Translations under genes and position numbers: made by a program | In this document: one piece after another, positions 1-7,599 of the stretch | Layout of the letters: each line of letters begins with the position of its first letter | Position numbering within the stretch: position 1 is the stretch's first letter | The notes under the pieces: model-generated | Databases searched by the model: none | The model's input: only the letters and a program-made list of their open reading frames with translations | What the model was told of the DNA's origin: nothing | Source: Leadbetterella sp031420365 | GTDB taxonomy: Bacteria; Bacteroidota; Bacteroidia; Cytophagales; Spirosomataceae | Reading direction: 5' to 3' | Length of the DNA: 64,000 nucleotides | Assembly: GCA_031420365.1 (NCBI GenBank) | Contig: JANOMP010000343.1 | Location: 18,082 to 82,081 of the forward strand

Positions 1-535
1 GTCTATTTTTGGGCAAATAACGAATCAAGTCTTCAATATCCTTAATAAACCCAAGATCGAGCATGTGGTCTGCTTCATCTAAAATGAGTACTTGAAGTTC
101 ATTGAAATCTATAAATCCTTGGGAACGAAGGTCAAACATTCTACCAGGAGTACTTACTAACACGTCCACCCCTTTTTGCAGAGCCGCAATCTGAGGTTCC
201 TGATTGGTGCTTCCATGTAAGGCTAAAACTTTGATTTTGGTATGCTTTCCAATAGTCCTGAAGACTTCTGTAATTTGCAATGCTAACTCATGAGTAGGAG
301 CCATAACAAGTGTATGAATACCCTTTGTTCTACGTTTTTGTTGTATTATTAAATCTAAAATAGGTATCACAAAAGCAGCAGTTTTTCCCGTTCCGGTTTG
401 CGCAATTGCTAAAACATCTTCGCCTTTTAAAATGGGTGTAATTGCCTTAAACTGTATATCTGTGGGTTTTTTAAAACCCATTTCCATTAAACTAGCTTTT
501 AATTCAGCTGCAATTCTGTAATCTTCAAACTTCAT
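1..535 (-). CDS. DEAD-box ATP-dependent RNA helicase, RhlE-like (N-terminal part, cut by window edge)
   Basis: The minus strand is open from an ATG at 535 to the window edge, giving about 178 residues of helicase domain 1. The Q-motif is GFKKPTDIQ (residues 20-28) and motif I is AQTGTGKT (45-52). They are followed by the Ia motif PTHELA, in which the usual Arg of PTREL is His, then TPGR and the DEAD box in LILDEADHMLD. Such enzymes unwind structured RNA with ATP in ribosome assembly, mRNA turnover or cold adaptation. The gene lies 23 bp downstream of the RRM protein on the same strand, so the two are probably co-transcribed. The second RecA domain and tail lie outside the window, so the RhlE assignment rather than CsdA or DbpA is inference. 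Confidence 0.93.
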   Translation of the reverse strand, partial: MKFEDYRIAAELKASLMEMGFKKPTDIQFKAITPILKGEDVLAIAQTGTGKTAAFVIPILDLIIQQKRRTKGIHTLVMAPTHELALQITEVFRTIGKHTKIKVLALHGSTNQEPQIAALQKGVDVLVSTPGRMFDLRSQGFIDFNELQVLILDEADHMLDLGFIKDIEDLIRYLPKNR

Positions 536-558
536 ATTTTAATGTTTACCTCAAAAGA

Positions 559-891
559 TTATTTCCCTTTGGCCCAACTAATTATATCTTTTTTTGTGTC
601 TTTTTTCTTTGGTGTATGCCAATCACGTTGTTGTGTTTTTTCACCATCTTTGTTTTTTTGAGCTTCAGAAACAACTATTGCCCTTCCTCCCTGGTTCGAG
701 CCATTAAGCGATTTTATTGCTTTCAAGGCCTGGTTATTGTTGGTCATTTCTACAAAACCAAAGCCTTTGTTTTGTCTTGTGGCTTTATCAATTACTATTG
801 TTGCCGCTTTTACTTCTCCATATTCACTAAAAATAGCAATTAAGTCTTCTTCTTTAAATTTAAAAGGGATGCTCCCCACAAAAATATCCAT
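559..891 (-). CDS. RRM-domain RNA-binding protein
   Basis: This 110-residue protein consists of one RNA recognition motif and a short basic tail. RNP2 is IFVGSI (residues 3-8) and RNP1 is KGFGFVEM (about 42-49), with the aromatic residues that stack on RNA bases present. The tail after residue 80 is rich in Lys, Asp and Gln and probably disordered. Small RRM proteins of this kind occur in Bacteroidetes and cyanobacteria and are often cold-responsive. It starts 5 bp after the gldA-like gene stops and ends 23 bp before the helicase gene, all on the minus strand. That suggests one transcript supplying an RNA chaperone and a helicase. The RNA targets cannot be read from the sequence. Confidence 0.93.
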   Translation of the reverse strand: MDIFVGSIPFKFKEEDLIAIFSEYGEVKAATIVIDKATRQNKGFGFVEMTNNNQALKAIKSLNGSNQGGRAIVVSEAQKNKDGEKTQQRDWHTPKKKDTKKDIISWAKGK

Positions 892-896
892 TTATT

Positions 897-1604
897 TTAC
901 TTCGTTAAATTTCTAAAAACATCTTCAAGTGTCTCTCCATTTTTCATTATTGAAGATAAACTATCATCTGCTACAATATTTCCTTTATTAATTATTATTA
1001 CCCTATCGCAAATGGCCTCCACTTCTTGCATTATATGGGTACTCAAAATTATTGTTTTATTTTTCCCAATTTCTTTTATTAAATTTCTAATTTCCACCAA
1101 TTGATTCGGATCAAGACCAGTAGTCGGTTCATCTAAAATTAAAACTTCTGGATCATGCAAAAGAGCCTGAGCCAAGCCCACTCTTTGCCTAAATCCTTTA
1201 GAAAGTTGCTCAATCTTCTTATGCTTTTCGGGGTTTAAGCCCACTAAATTTATTACTTCTCCTATCCTTTTTTTTAATACTTGCCCTGTCATTCCATAAA
1301 AACTACCTACAAATGTCAAATACTCCACTATATACATTTCTATATAAAGCGGATTATGCTCTGGCAAATAGCCTACTTGTCTTTTACTTTCTAAGGAATC
1401 TACAGAAATAATACTATTGTTTAACATGGCTTCACCAGAAGAGCAACTTATAAAACCTGCTAAAATCTTCATAGTTGTTGATTTTCCAGCACCATTCGGA
1501 CCGAGAAAACCCACAATTTCTCCATTGTTTATTGAAAAATTTATTGCGTTAACCGCTATTTGTGAACCATATGATTTCGATAAATTACTGACACTGATTG
1601 ACAT
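897..1604 (-). CDS. gldA: GldA-like gliding-motility ABC transporter ATP-binding protein, short form
   Basis: A 235-residue ABC ATPase. Walker A is GPNGAGKST (35-43), the signature is LSKGFRQRVGLAQ (about 134-146), Walker B is VLILDEP and the switch His lies in LSTHIMQEVEA. The segments GYLPEHNPLY and LDEPTTGLDPNQL are typical of GldA, the ATPase of the GldAFG transporter needed for gliding in flavobacteria. Known GldA proteins, as I recall them, are near 300 residues. Here the region between IINKGNIVADD and the terminal LEDVFRNLTK is about 60 residues shorter, while the end itself is kept. No gldF or gldG permease lies in the window. A related Bacteroidetes ABC exporter ATPase is possible, but the match to the GldA core is strong. 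Confidence 0.82.
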   Translation of the reverse strand: MSISVSNLSKSYGSQIAVNAINFSINNGEIVGFLGPNGAGKSTTMKILAGFISCSSGEAMLNNSIISVDSLESKRQVGYLPEHNPLYIEMYIVEYLTFVGSFYGMTGQVLKKRIGEVINLVGLNPEKHKKIEQLSKGFRQRVGLAQALLHDPEVLILDEPTTGLDPNQLVEIRNLIKEIGKNKTIILSTHIMQEVEAICDRVIIINKGNIVADDSLSSIMKNGETLEDVFRNLTK

Positions 1605-1633
1605 TTCAATAATAAATTATTGTGATAATTATG

Positions 1634-1641
1634 CAAATTTA
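1634..1641 (-). promoter_or_regulatory. Candidate -7 promoter element for the gldA-rrm-helicase unit
   Basis: Read on the minus strand this is TAAATTTG, an exact match to the Bacteroidetes -7 consensus TAnnTTTG, 29 bp upstream of the gldA-like ATG. No clear -33 TTTG is seen at the expected spacing, so this is a candidate only. Confidence 0.4.
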
Positions 1642-1751
1642 CGTAATATTTTCTAAGTAAGCTTTGCATTTGGGGGTTTGATTATTAAAATGATGTTGTC
1701 TGTATCTTGTTAAAAATTGTTAAACGACTTTTTTTAGAAAAATCTTAATGA

Positions 1752-1759
1752 TAGATTTG
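1752..1759 (+). promoter_or_regulatory. Candidate -7 promoter element for the two-component operon
   Basis: TAGATTTG matches the Bacteroidetes -7 consensus TAnnTTTG and lies 20 bp upstream of the proposed TTG start of the histidine kinase. The -33 region is only a T-run, so the assignment is tentative. Confidence 0.4.
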
Positions 1760-1779
1760 GATCTATTCTTTTTGCAAAA

Positions 1780-3642
1780 TTGAGGAAAATTAATATTCTT
1801 ATAGGTGTTATGCTCTTAGCATTAATAGGCTTAGTGGCATTTCAGTGGTATTGGATTCAAAATGCCATAGCTATTAAAAATGAGCAGTTTGACAAAAAAG
1901 TATTTGAAATTCTGACGGAAAGTAGCCGAAAAATAGAGAAACAAGAGATACTATTTTTGGCGAAACAACGAATGATAAACAATGAGAAAAATAGGCTTAT
2001 TTCAATTTCTAAAAAACCAAACAGCAGCCTTAAAAAAATCAAACTTCAGTCTCAAGATATAGACGTAACTGTTCATTCTCAAACTGATTCAATGAATTTT
2101 GCCTATTCTGAAGGCAAAGTATTAAAAATTGAGCCTAGAGAGGTGTTTTCTATTGATATAAATAGTAGAAACATGGCTACCAATGATGTGCTAGGGAATA
2201 GATTTTTTATTTTTCCGGAATCAGAAGCTCAATTTATTAAAGGTTTTTTAGATGAAGAACACCGAACTGTTGAACGCTTTAGAAAGCGCTCTTTTGACTT
2301 GGCTCAAAAACAAAAAAGTATAAATGAATTGGTAAATTTAATGAATGATCCAGTTTTTACCGAAGTTTTTCCAAGTCAGAATTTGAGTCAGAGTCAGATT
2401 CAGAGCAAACGAATTGATTTTTATTTTACCCCAGAAAGTGAGCAAACCACAAATTTTAGTATTCAAAAAGGAGATTCTCAACAAAAAAAAGTAAAGAACA
2501 TTTTACCAAAAAAGAAAAATACATTAGAGAAAAACTCTGAAAATTCTGAGAAAGCAGATTTAGTAAAGGATGTTTTTAAAGATTTTATTATGGGTAAAAG
2601 ATCCATTGACGAAAGGCTTGGTCAGCTTATGCTTGATACCTTACTTCAATCGGAATTTAAAAGCAATGGTATTAAAATACCATTTAAATATAGCGTAAAA
2701 GATAATGGGAACCTAGTTTTTGCTTCCTTTTCCCATAATGAAACTCAAAATCCACTTCAAAAAGCCTATAAAGTTAAACTATTTCCTAACGATTCCTATG
2801 CTCAAGAACAATATTTAAATGTATATTTTCCAGAGAAAGATGATTTTATTTTGGGTAACCTTTGGAATATTTTTGGGAGTTCTCTTTTATTGATTTGTAT
2901 GGTAGGTGGTATTTTCTATTACTCAGTAAACACAATGCTAAGTCAGAAAAAACTTTCAAATATCAAAACTGACTTTATCAATAATATGACCCACGAACTT
3001 AAAACACCAGTTTCTACTATTAGCTTGGCTTTAGAGGTAATTCGAGATAAAGAATTGGAGAAAAATCCTGAAAAAACAGAACGCTACCTAAATATTATTG
3101 GGGAGGAAAATAAAAGATTGGGAACGCAAATTGAGAAAGTTTTGCAAATTGCACAGCTAGAAAGTGGTGACATAAGCCTTAAATTTGAAAATCTTGATAT
3201 AAATGAGGTGTTGAATCAAGTTATAGCTAGCATGGGTGTACAATTGGAACAATTGAATGTAAAAGTTGACACCAATTTAAATGCTGCTATTCCGAATGTT
3301 GCTGCTGATAAAGTCCATTTAACAAGCATTTTTGTTAATTTATTAGATAATGCAATAAAATATTCAAAGGAATTTCCTGAAATTTTATTAAGCACAGAAA
3401 ATACAATTGGTGGAGTAGCAATAAAAATAAAAGATAATGGCATTGGAATCCCCAAAGACCAGATTAATAAAATATTTGACAAATTTTATAGGGTTCCAAA
3501 AGGCAATTTACATGATGTTAAAGGCTTTGGCTTAGGATTAAGTTATGTAAAAAGAATGCTAACATTACATGGTGGAAAAATAGCTGTATCTAGCAAAGTA
3601 AACGAAGGAAGTGAATTTTTTGTGACTCTACCAAACGCTTAA
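1780..3642 (+). CDS. Sensor histidine kinase, RprX-like
   Basis: A 620-residue membrane histidine kinase. One transmembrane segment lies at about residues 5-27 and another at 365-385, enclosing a long periplasmic domain of about 335 residues that is rich in Gln, Lys and Ser and has no recognised fold. The HisKA box is NNMTHELKTP with phospho-acceptor His405. The ATPase domain has N-box NLLDNAIKYS, G1 DNGIGIP, F-box KFYRVPKG and G2 GFGLGLSYVK. The start is TTG at 1780, chosen because it gives a complete first membrane helix; ATG at 1810 would cut into it. The response regulator follows after 13 bp. The pairing and motifs resemble RprX/RprY of Bacteroides. Its closeness to the peptide cassettes invites the idea that it senses them, but nothing in the sequence proves this. 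Confidence 0.93.
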   Translation: MRKINILIGVMLLALIGLVAFQWYWIQNAIAIKNEQFDKKVFEILTESSRKIEKQEILFLAKQRMINNEKNRLISISKKPNSSLKKIKLQSQDIDVTVHSQTDSMNFAYSEGKVLKIEPREVFSIDINSRNMATNDVLGNRFFIFPESEAQFIKGFLDEEHRTVERFRKRSFDLAQKQKSINELVNLMNDPVFTEVFPSQNLSQSQIQSKRIDFYFTPESEQTTNFSIQKGDSQQKKVKNILPKKKNTLEKNSENSEKADLVKDVFKDFIMGKRSIDERLGQLMLDTLLQSEFKSNGIKIPFKYSVKDNGNLVFASFSHNETQNPLQKAYKVKLFPNDSYAQEQYLNVYFPEKDDFILGNLWNIFGSSLLLICMVGGIFYYSVNTMLSQKKLSNIKTDFINNMTHELKTPVSTISLALEVIRDKELEKNPEKTERYLNIIGEENKRLGTQIEKVLQIAQLESGDISLKFENLDINEVLNQVIASMGVQLEQLNVKVDTNLNAAIPNVAADKVHLTSIFVNLLDNAIKYSKEFPEILLSTENTIGGVAIKIKDNGIGIPKDQINKIFDKFYRVPKGNLHDVKGFGLGLSYVKRMLTLHGGKIAVSSKVNEGSEFFVTLPNA

Positions 3643-3655
3643 AAACTAAACCCTT

Positions 3656-4333
3656 ATGAAAATACTTTTGGCAGAAGATGACCACAATTTAGGAACATTA
3701 TTGCATGAATATCTGGAGGCTAAGGGCTATGAGGTTATGCTTGCAAAAGATGGGAATGAAGGATTAGATCTATTTTTAAAACACGAATTTGATTTTTGCA
3801 TTTTAGATGTAATGATGCCCAAAAAAGACGGATTTGCCTTGGCAAAGGAAATAAAAACCAAAAACTCAGAGATTCCATTAATTTTTTTAACTGCAAAGTC
3901 AATGCAAGATGACACCTTGAAAGGCTTTGAACTTGGGGCGGACGACTACATTACCAAACCGTTTAGTATGGAAGAACTTTTAGTGAGAATAAAAGCAATT
4001 CTGAAACGAACCAAAAAAATGGAAACCGAAGTTGTGGCTGGTCAATATAAGATAGGAAATTACGATTTTTTCCCAAATCAACACGAATTGCAAGCCAATG
4101 GTGTTATTCAAAAACTAACAACCAAAGAGTCAGATTTACTTTTACTTTTTAGTAAAAATTCAAACCGAGTAGTAAGTCGAAGCTATGCATTAAAACTTAT
4201 CTGGGGAGACGATTCTTATTTTAATGCCCGTAGCATGGATGTTTATATTACGAAGCTTCGAAAATTTCTAAAGTCTGACCCCAGTATTCAAATCATGAAT
4301 TTACATGGGGAAGGTTTTAAGCTGGTGTGTTGA
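3656..4333 (+). CDS. OmpR-family response regulator, RprY-like
   Basis: A 225-residue regulator with an N-terminal receiver domain (about 1-120) and a C-terminal winged-helix DNA-binding domain (about 130-225). Acidic residues lie in LAEDDHN, the phospho-acceptor is Asp51 in ILDVMMPKKDG, the Thr is in FLTAKS and the Lys in ITKPFSM. The winged helix contains SMDVYITKLRKFL, and NLHGEGFKLV at the end resembles RprY of Bacteroides and Porphyromonas. It lies 13 bp after the kinase gene and is surely its partner. Its last 17 bp overlap, convergently, the end of the XRE gene on the other strand, so heavy transcription of one could interfere with the other. Confidence 0.95.
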   Translation: MKILLAEDDHNLGTLLHEYLEAKGYEVMLAKDGNEGLDLFLKHEFDFCILDVMMPKKDGFALAKEIKTKNSEIPLIFLTAKSMQDDTLKGFELGADDYITKPFSMEELLVRIKAILKRTKKMETEVVAGQYKIGNYDFFPNQHELQANGVIQKLTTKESDLLLLFSKNSNRVVSRSYALKLIWGDDSYFNARSMDVYITKLRKFLKSDPSIQIMNLHGEGFKLVC

Positions 4334-4697
4334 AGTTTTGGTTTTTCAAGTAGGATATTTGTTCTTTTAACAATTGAATCTCATTTTCTTTAGCATTCAA
4401 CAATTTCTCAAAAAGAGATTCCAATTTTTCGTTTAAGTTTGTTTCATTTATTTTGTTGCCATTTTCCATTGTGTTAGTCTCTTGGATAATCGCATTTTCT
4501 TTGGGACTAAACAATTCAGAAATATCAATCTCTAAAAATTTGACGAGTTTTTCCAAAAACTGAGGTTTAAAAGTTGTTACTTTGCCATTTTCAATACGGT
4601 TTAAAGTGGAGAGATCTATATCCAAGGCAAATGCCAAACCTTTGGCCGTAATGCCTCTCTTTTCTCTAAATAGTCTTATTTTTTCTCCAAAAATCAT
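4317..4697 (-). CDS. XRE-family helix-turn-helix regulator
   Basis: A 126-residue protein with an N-terminal HTH_3 domain (residues 1-60: KIRLFREKRGITAKGLA, then LSTLNRIENGK as recognition region) and a C-terminal Glu/Lys/Leu-rich stretch (about 80-120) that looks like a coiled coil for dimerisation. ATG at 4697 is preferred. The frame stays open to a TTG at 4736, but that extension only translates a tandem octanucleotide repeat. The ATG position is also kept in the decayed copy at 7588. It is divergent from the first small-peptide gene, with a 10-bp palindrome between them, so a local regulatory role is likely but unproven. Its 3' end overlaps the response regulator gene by 17 bp. Confidence 0.85.
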   Translation of the reverse strand: MIFGEKIRLFREKRGITAKGLAFALDIDLSTLNRIENGKVTTFKPQFLEKLVKFLEIDISELFSPKENAIIQETNTMENGNKINETNLNEKLESLFEKLLNAKENEIQLLKEQISYLKNQNFNTPA

Positions 4698-4698
4698 G

Positions 4699-4730
4699 TG
4701 TGAAATTGTGAAATTGTGAAATTGTGAAAT
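4699..4730. repeat. Tandem octanucleotide repeat (TGTGAAAT)x4 next to the XRE start
   Basis: Four perfect head-to-tail copies of TGTGAAAT end one base from the XRE start codon. The decayed second copy of the region near 7590-7605 keeps only about one unit, so the array has expanded or contracted since duplication. Simple repeats at this position can change spacing or leader length by slippage. Confidence 0.9.
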
Positions 4731-4731
4731 T

Positions 4732-4953
4732 TCCAAAAACTTGTGCGAAATCTACAATTTATTGTTCAGAATTTTCAAACAATTTTACAAAAAATTAAAG
4801 AATTTTGATTCATCAGCTGATAACAGTGGGGGAAAAAACCAACAGCCACTTTAAATTTCTGTAGGTTATAAACAAATTTTAAATTTAAATTGCATGAAAA
4901 AAGTATTTTTGTCCGTTGTGTTAATGTTTTTTGTTTCGTTTGCTTTTGCAGAA
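4732..4953 (+). repeat. Cassette leader repeat, copy A
   Basis: This 220-bp segment holds the upstream region and signal-peptide codons of the first small peptide. It is repeated with few changes at 7600-7828 (copy C), and its last 120 bp again at 6077-6200 (copy B). All copies run through the conserved block ACCAACAGCCACTTTAAATT and the leader coding sequence, and identity stops just after the predicted signal cleavage site. Confidence 0.93.
4812..4821. promoter_or_regulatory. Palindrome ATCAGCTGAT, candidate operator (copy A)
   Basis: A perfect 10-bp palindrome in the divergent region between the XRE gene and peptide 1. It is kept unchanged at 7687-7696 upstream of peptide 3, again beside an XRE copy, but is absent upstream of peptide 2, which has no XRE copy. 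That co-occurrence suggests it could be the XRE binding site; this is inference. Confidence 0.4.
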
Positions 4954-5199
4954 AATCGGGCAATTTCAAATCCAAAAAATTTCACGAGTAAAGAAGAAAA
5001 AATTGGTTTACAATTACTTGAAAATTCTACTAGGTGTTTGCAATTGTGGTTTTGCCTCAATTTATCTTGCCGTGATATTTGTATACCTATTGATCAGGAA
5101 TCCGATCTTCCTAGTACTTTAGCCGAGTTTAATAGCATTATGTATGATTGGGAAGTTGCTGCGTGCGATTATGATGATGGTTGGGGAGATAGACCATAA
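4894..5199 (+). CDS. Small secreted Cys-containing peptide, cassette 1
   Basis: A 101-residue precursor of unrecognised family. Residues 1-19 (MKKVFLSVVLMFFVSFAFA) are a clear Sec signal peptide with the cleavage motif AFA before Glu20, leaving about 82 residues. The mature part has five Cys. Three of them lie in CLNLSCRDIC, matching the core C-x3-S-C-x3-C found in the two other cassette peptides, and one lies late, in AACDYDD. The C terminus is acidic and ends DDGWGDRP. The leader is almost base-for-base identical to those at 6141 and 7769, while the mature parts are very different. A GLPGLI-family gene follows after 77 bp. Function unknown; a secreted disulfide-bonded or modified peptide (toxin, signal or ligand) is a hypothesis. 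Confidence 0.8.
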   Translation: MKKVFLSVVLMFFVSFAFAENRAISNPKNFTSKEEKIGLQLLENSTRCLQLWFCLNLSCRDICIPIDQESDLPSTLAEFNSIMYDWEVAACDYDDGWGDRP

Positions 5200-5276
5200 T
5201 CACCAGAAATAAAATAATAAGATTATAAAGCCTTAGAGAGTAAAGTAAACTTGAAATAATTCAATAACCAATACAA

Positions 5277-6080
5277 ATGACCTATTACACAAGACCTTTT
5301 TTTTTGCTTTTATTTTTTAATGTTGCTTGGGGCCAGACCCTTAAGGCAACTTATAGCTTAGATTTCATTTTTAACGAAAAAACTCCTCATAAAATATCAA
5401 AAGAAAAGTTTTCATTACTTATCTACGATACAAGTGAATCGGTATTTTTAAGCACCCCTGCATTGCATAATGATTCTCTTTTGAAAAGCATGGAAAACCT
5501 TCCCTACAGTAAAAATGGTATTTCCAATATTAAAAGTCCTTTGATAAAAACCCATTTTCAAACAATTATAACTAAAAATTATACAAATAAATTAGTCAAA
5601 GTTTATGATACTATTTTTACGTTGAAAGGAAATTATTTATTCAATGAGAAATTAAATTGGGAAATAAAAGATAGCACAGCCAAAATTGGAGAATATAATT
5701 GCATTTTAGCACAGGTATTTTATGCAGGTAGAAATTATGAGGCTTGGTTTACTGATGAAATTCCAATTTCGGATGGCCCCTATTTGTTTTCCGGTTTACC
5801 AGGCCTTATCGTTGAAGTATCAGATGCAAGAAAAAATTATCATTTTAAATTGCTATCATTTGAAAAAAATAATTCAAAAAAAATCAATCATTTTTATATT
5901 TCAAAAAAATCAATTCAATTTGATAGAACTGAATTTCTAAATCTCCGTCTTAGCCATCATAATGACCCAATAGGATTTATGGCAAATACATTGAATATTA
6001 AAGGTCTGGATGAAGATGTACAATCTGATATTAAAAAAAATATAAGTAAACGTAACAATTTCATGGAGTTGAATTGGTGA
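5277..6080 (+). CDS. GLPGLI family protein, cassette 1
   Basis: A 267-residue secreted protein with a signal peptide (about residues 1-19, ending NVAWGQ). It carries the motif that names the family, SGLPGLI (about residues 173-179), in the typical setting: NWEIKD, then YNCILAQVFYAGRNYEAWFT, IPISDGPY, the GLPGLI motif and a following YHFKLL. The GLPGLI family (TIGR01200) is known only from Bacteroidetes and has no established activity; a periplasmic or outer-membrane location is expected. It is paired with the preceding small peptide, and the pair repeats twice more downstream. The stop codon coincides with the edge of repeat copy B, so the two cassettes are joined directly and probably share transcription. 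Confidence 0.92.
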   Translation: MTYYTRPFFLLLFFNVAWGQTLKATYSLDFIFNEKTPHKISKEKFSLLIYDTSESVFLSTPALHNDSLLKSMENLPYSKNGISNIKSPLIKTHFQTIITKNYTNKLVKVYDTIFTLKGNYLFNEKLNWEIKDSTAKIGEYNCILAQVFYAGRNYEAWFTDEIPISDGPYLFSGLPGLIVEVSDARKNYHFKLLSFEKNNSKKINHFYISKKSIQFDRTEFLNLRLSHHNDPIGFMANTLNIKGLDEDVQSDIKKNISKRNNFMELNW

Positions 6081-6200
6081 AAAGACCAACAGCCACTTTA
6101 AATTTCTGTAGGTTCTAAACAAATTTTAAATTTATATTATATGAAAAAAGTATTTTTGTCCGTTGTGTTAATGTTTTTTGTTTCATTTGCTTTTGCAGAG
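6077..6200 (+). repeat. Cassette leader repeat, copy B
   Basis: The shortest copy of the cassette repeat. It begins at the stop codon of the first GLPGLI gene and runs through the conserved upstream block and the peptide 2 leader codons. It lacks the XRE copy and the ATCAGCTGAT palindrome of copies A and C, so this cassette may depend on transcription from upstream. Confidence 0.92.
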
Positions 6201-6446
6201 GAAATAGTAGTAGAGAAAGTTTCTATCGATAAAAACTTACATAAAGAAGGTTTGGTTTTAAATGCATCAAACGAGAATTCAAAATGCGTTCAAAAGGCCG
6301 GGACAAATTCTTTAGAAATAGTTACCGTAAATGAAACTGAATGCTTTATATTGAGTTGCAGAGTAGTTTGTTTTGAGGTGGATCGTTTAGTGACTGCAGA
6401 TGAAGTTGAAGCTATATATGATCATTTAGACTACATTTTTTGTTAA
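6141..6446 (+). CDS. Small secreted Cys-containing peptide, cassette 2
   Basis: A 101-residue precursor, the same length as the cassette 1 peptide. Its first 20 residues are identical to those of cassette 1, with cleavage predicted after AFA. The mature part has five Cys, three in CFILSCRVVC, the shared C-x3-S-C-x3-C core, and one as the very last residue (DYIFC). Outside the core the mature sequence shows little similarity to the other two; it is rich in Glu, Val and Asn at first and acidic at the end. No lanthipeptide, radical-SAM or other obvious modification enzyme lies nearby. Family and function not recognised. Confidence 0.8.
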   Translation: MKKVFLSVVLMFFVSFAFAEEIVVEKVSIDKNLHKEGLVLNASNENSKCVQKAGTNSLEIVTVNETECFILSCRVVCFEVDRLVTADEVEAIYDHLDYIFC

Positions 6447-6483
6447 CTTCTTAATCTGCTAGTTCTCTTACATAAATAGTTCT

Positions 6484-6526
6484 TTTGCAACATTAGCGGC
6501 ATTAATACCTGTTAGTGTTGCAAAAT
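6484..6526 (+). terminator. Hairpin between peptide 2 and GLPGLI 2, possible attenuator
   Basis: Arms at 6484-6498 and 6512-6526 can form a 15-bp stem with two G-T wobbles (TTTTGCAACATTAGC against GTTAGTGTTGCAAAA) and a 13-base loop. Only a short T-run follows, so it may be a partial terminator or an RNA-stabilising structure. It sits 12 bp before the GLPGLI 2 start. Confidence 0.5.
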
Positions 6527-6537
6527 TTCACACTTAA

Positions 6538-7335
6538 ATGATGAAAAAAAATTATCTCTTTTTGCTTCTTTCTTTACCTTTATCTGCATTTTCTCAGTTT
6601 TTCGAGGCAAAATACGTGGTCAGGTTTAGAGCTAACTTGAACAATGAATCCTTTTCGGAAGAAAATTGTCATTTATTGATAAATAAGTCAACAAACAACT
6701 CTTACTTTTTTTCAGAAAATTTTTACAAAAAAGATTCCATTGGAAATTTAATTTCAAAAAATAGGCTGTATCGCGATCCTTCAATGCAAGATCCAAACCT
6801 TAGATTGAAAACGATGTTCTATTTTTTAATTAATAAGGATTTTGAAAAAAAAGAAATAATAACGAATGAAAGAATAGTCACTAAAATTTATACTTATCCA
6901 CAGGAGATGAAGTTAAAATGGGAAATGAGTGACGACACATTAACGATAGATAATTATATCTGTCAAAAAGCAACATTAGATTTTGAAGGAAGATCCTATT
7001 CTTGTTGGTTTACTACCGAAATTGCTATCTCCGATGGCCCTTTCAAGTTCTGCGGGTTACCAGGACTCATTTTAGAAATTTCAGATACTGAGAAGCATTA
7101 TAATTTCAAAATGGTGAGTTTCCAAAAAATACAAGAAATCAAATTCAAAAAAATATATAATCAAGAAAAATCAATGGAGGTTTCATTTAACAATTTTAGG
7201 AAAATCATCAAAGATCACAATGGAAATCCTTCTTTAGCGCTTATGGACGCAGGCTTAAAATTAACAGATGAGCAACTTAAAATGATTAATTTTGAAACAA
7301 ATAGAAAGAAATCAAATCCAATTGAAAGACTTTAG
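6538..7335 (+). CDS. GLPGLI family protein, cassette 2
   Basis: A 265-residue secreted protein with a signal peptide (residues 1-20, ending SAFSQ). It has the family core in order: KWEMSD, YICQKATLDFEGRSYSCWFT, IAISDGPF, then CGLPGLILEISD at about residues 174-185, followed by HYNFKM. It is clearly paralogous to the genes at 5277 and 8130, but far less alike than the peptide leaders are, so the GLPGLI genes are older duplicates or evolve faster. A second Met at codon 2 is an equally good start. It follows peptide 2 after 91 bp containing a strong hairpin. No activity is known for the family. Confidence 0.92.
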   Translation: MMKKNYLFLLLSLPLSAFSQFFEAKYVVRFRANLNNESFSEENCHLLINKSTNNSYFFSENFYKKDSIGNLISKNRLYRDPSMQDPNLRLKTMFYFLINKDFEKKEIITNERIVTKIYTYPQEMKLKWEMSDDTLTIDNYICQKATLDFEGRSYSCWFTTEIAISDGPFKFCGLPGLILEISDTEKHYNFKMVSFQKIQEIKFKKIYNQEKSMEVSFNNFRKIIKDHNGNPSLALMDAGLKLTDEQLKMINFETNRKKSNPIERL

Positions 7336-7424
7336 AATTATCTAAATTCTGAAAATCTAAATAAAAATACATTTCGGCACATTAAGAAAATAGCAACAAA
7401 CCTACTTTATTTTCATTTTTAAAA

Positions 7425-7588
7425 TTGACGAACTTTCCCATAATATAAACTGAGGTATAAAAGTAGCTACCTTGCCATTTTCTGGTTAGTTTAAAAGGGA
7501 GAGAATTGTATCTAAAGCAGATGCTAAAGTTTTTGTAGTAATGCCTCTCATAATCTTTAAATAGACTTGTTTTTTCTCTAAATATCAT
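7425..7588 (-). pseudogene. Decayed copy of the XRE-family regulator
   Basis: The minus strand from 7588 back to about 7425 is alignable base by base with the first half of the XRE gene at 4317-4697. Its ATG is in the same place and it encodes MIFREKTSLFKD at the start, but small deletions then break the frame so the helix-turn-helix is lost. Beyond 7425 similarity disappears and the C-terminal half is missing. A 68-residue open frame through it is an artefact of the shift. With repeat copy C it shows that a unit of regulator, upstream region and peptide leader was duplicated as one block. Confidence 0.85.
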
Positions 7589-7599
7589 TTTTAAAATTG

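Noticed and set aside
4775..5060. Minus-strand open frames across the cassette leader region
   Set aside because: They are antisense to the repeat and peptide 1, have low-complexity translations and are not conserved in copies B and C.
7382..7588. A 68-residue minus-strand frame taken as a gene
   Set aside because: It is the shifted reading of a decayed XRE copy; base-level similarity to the intact gene explains it better.
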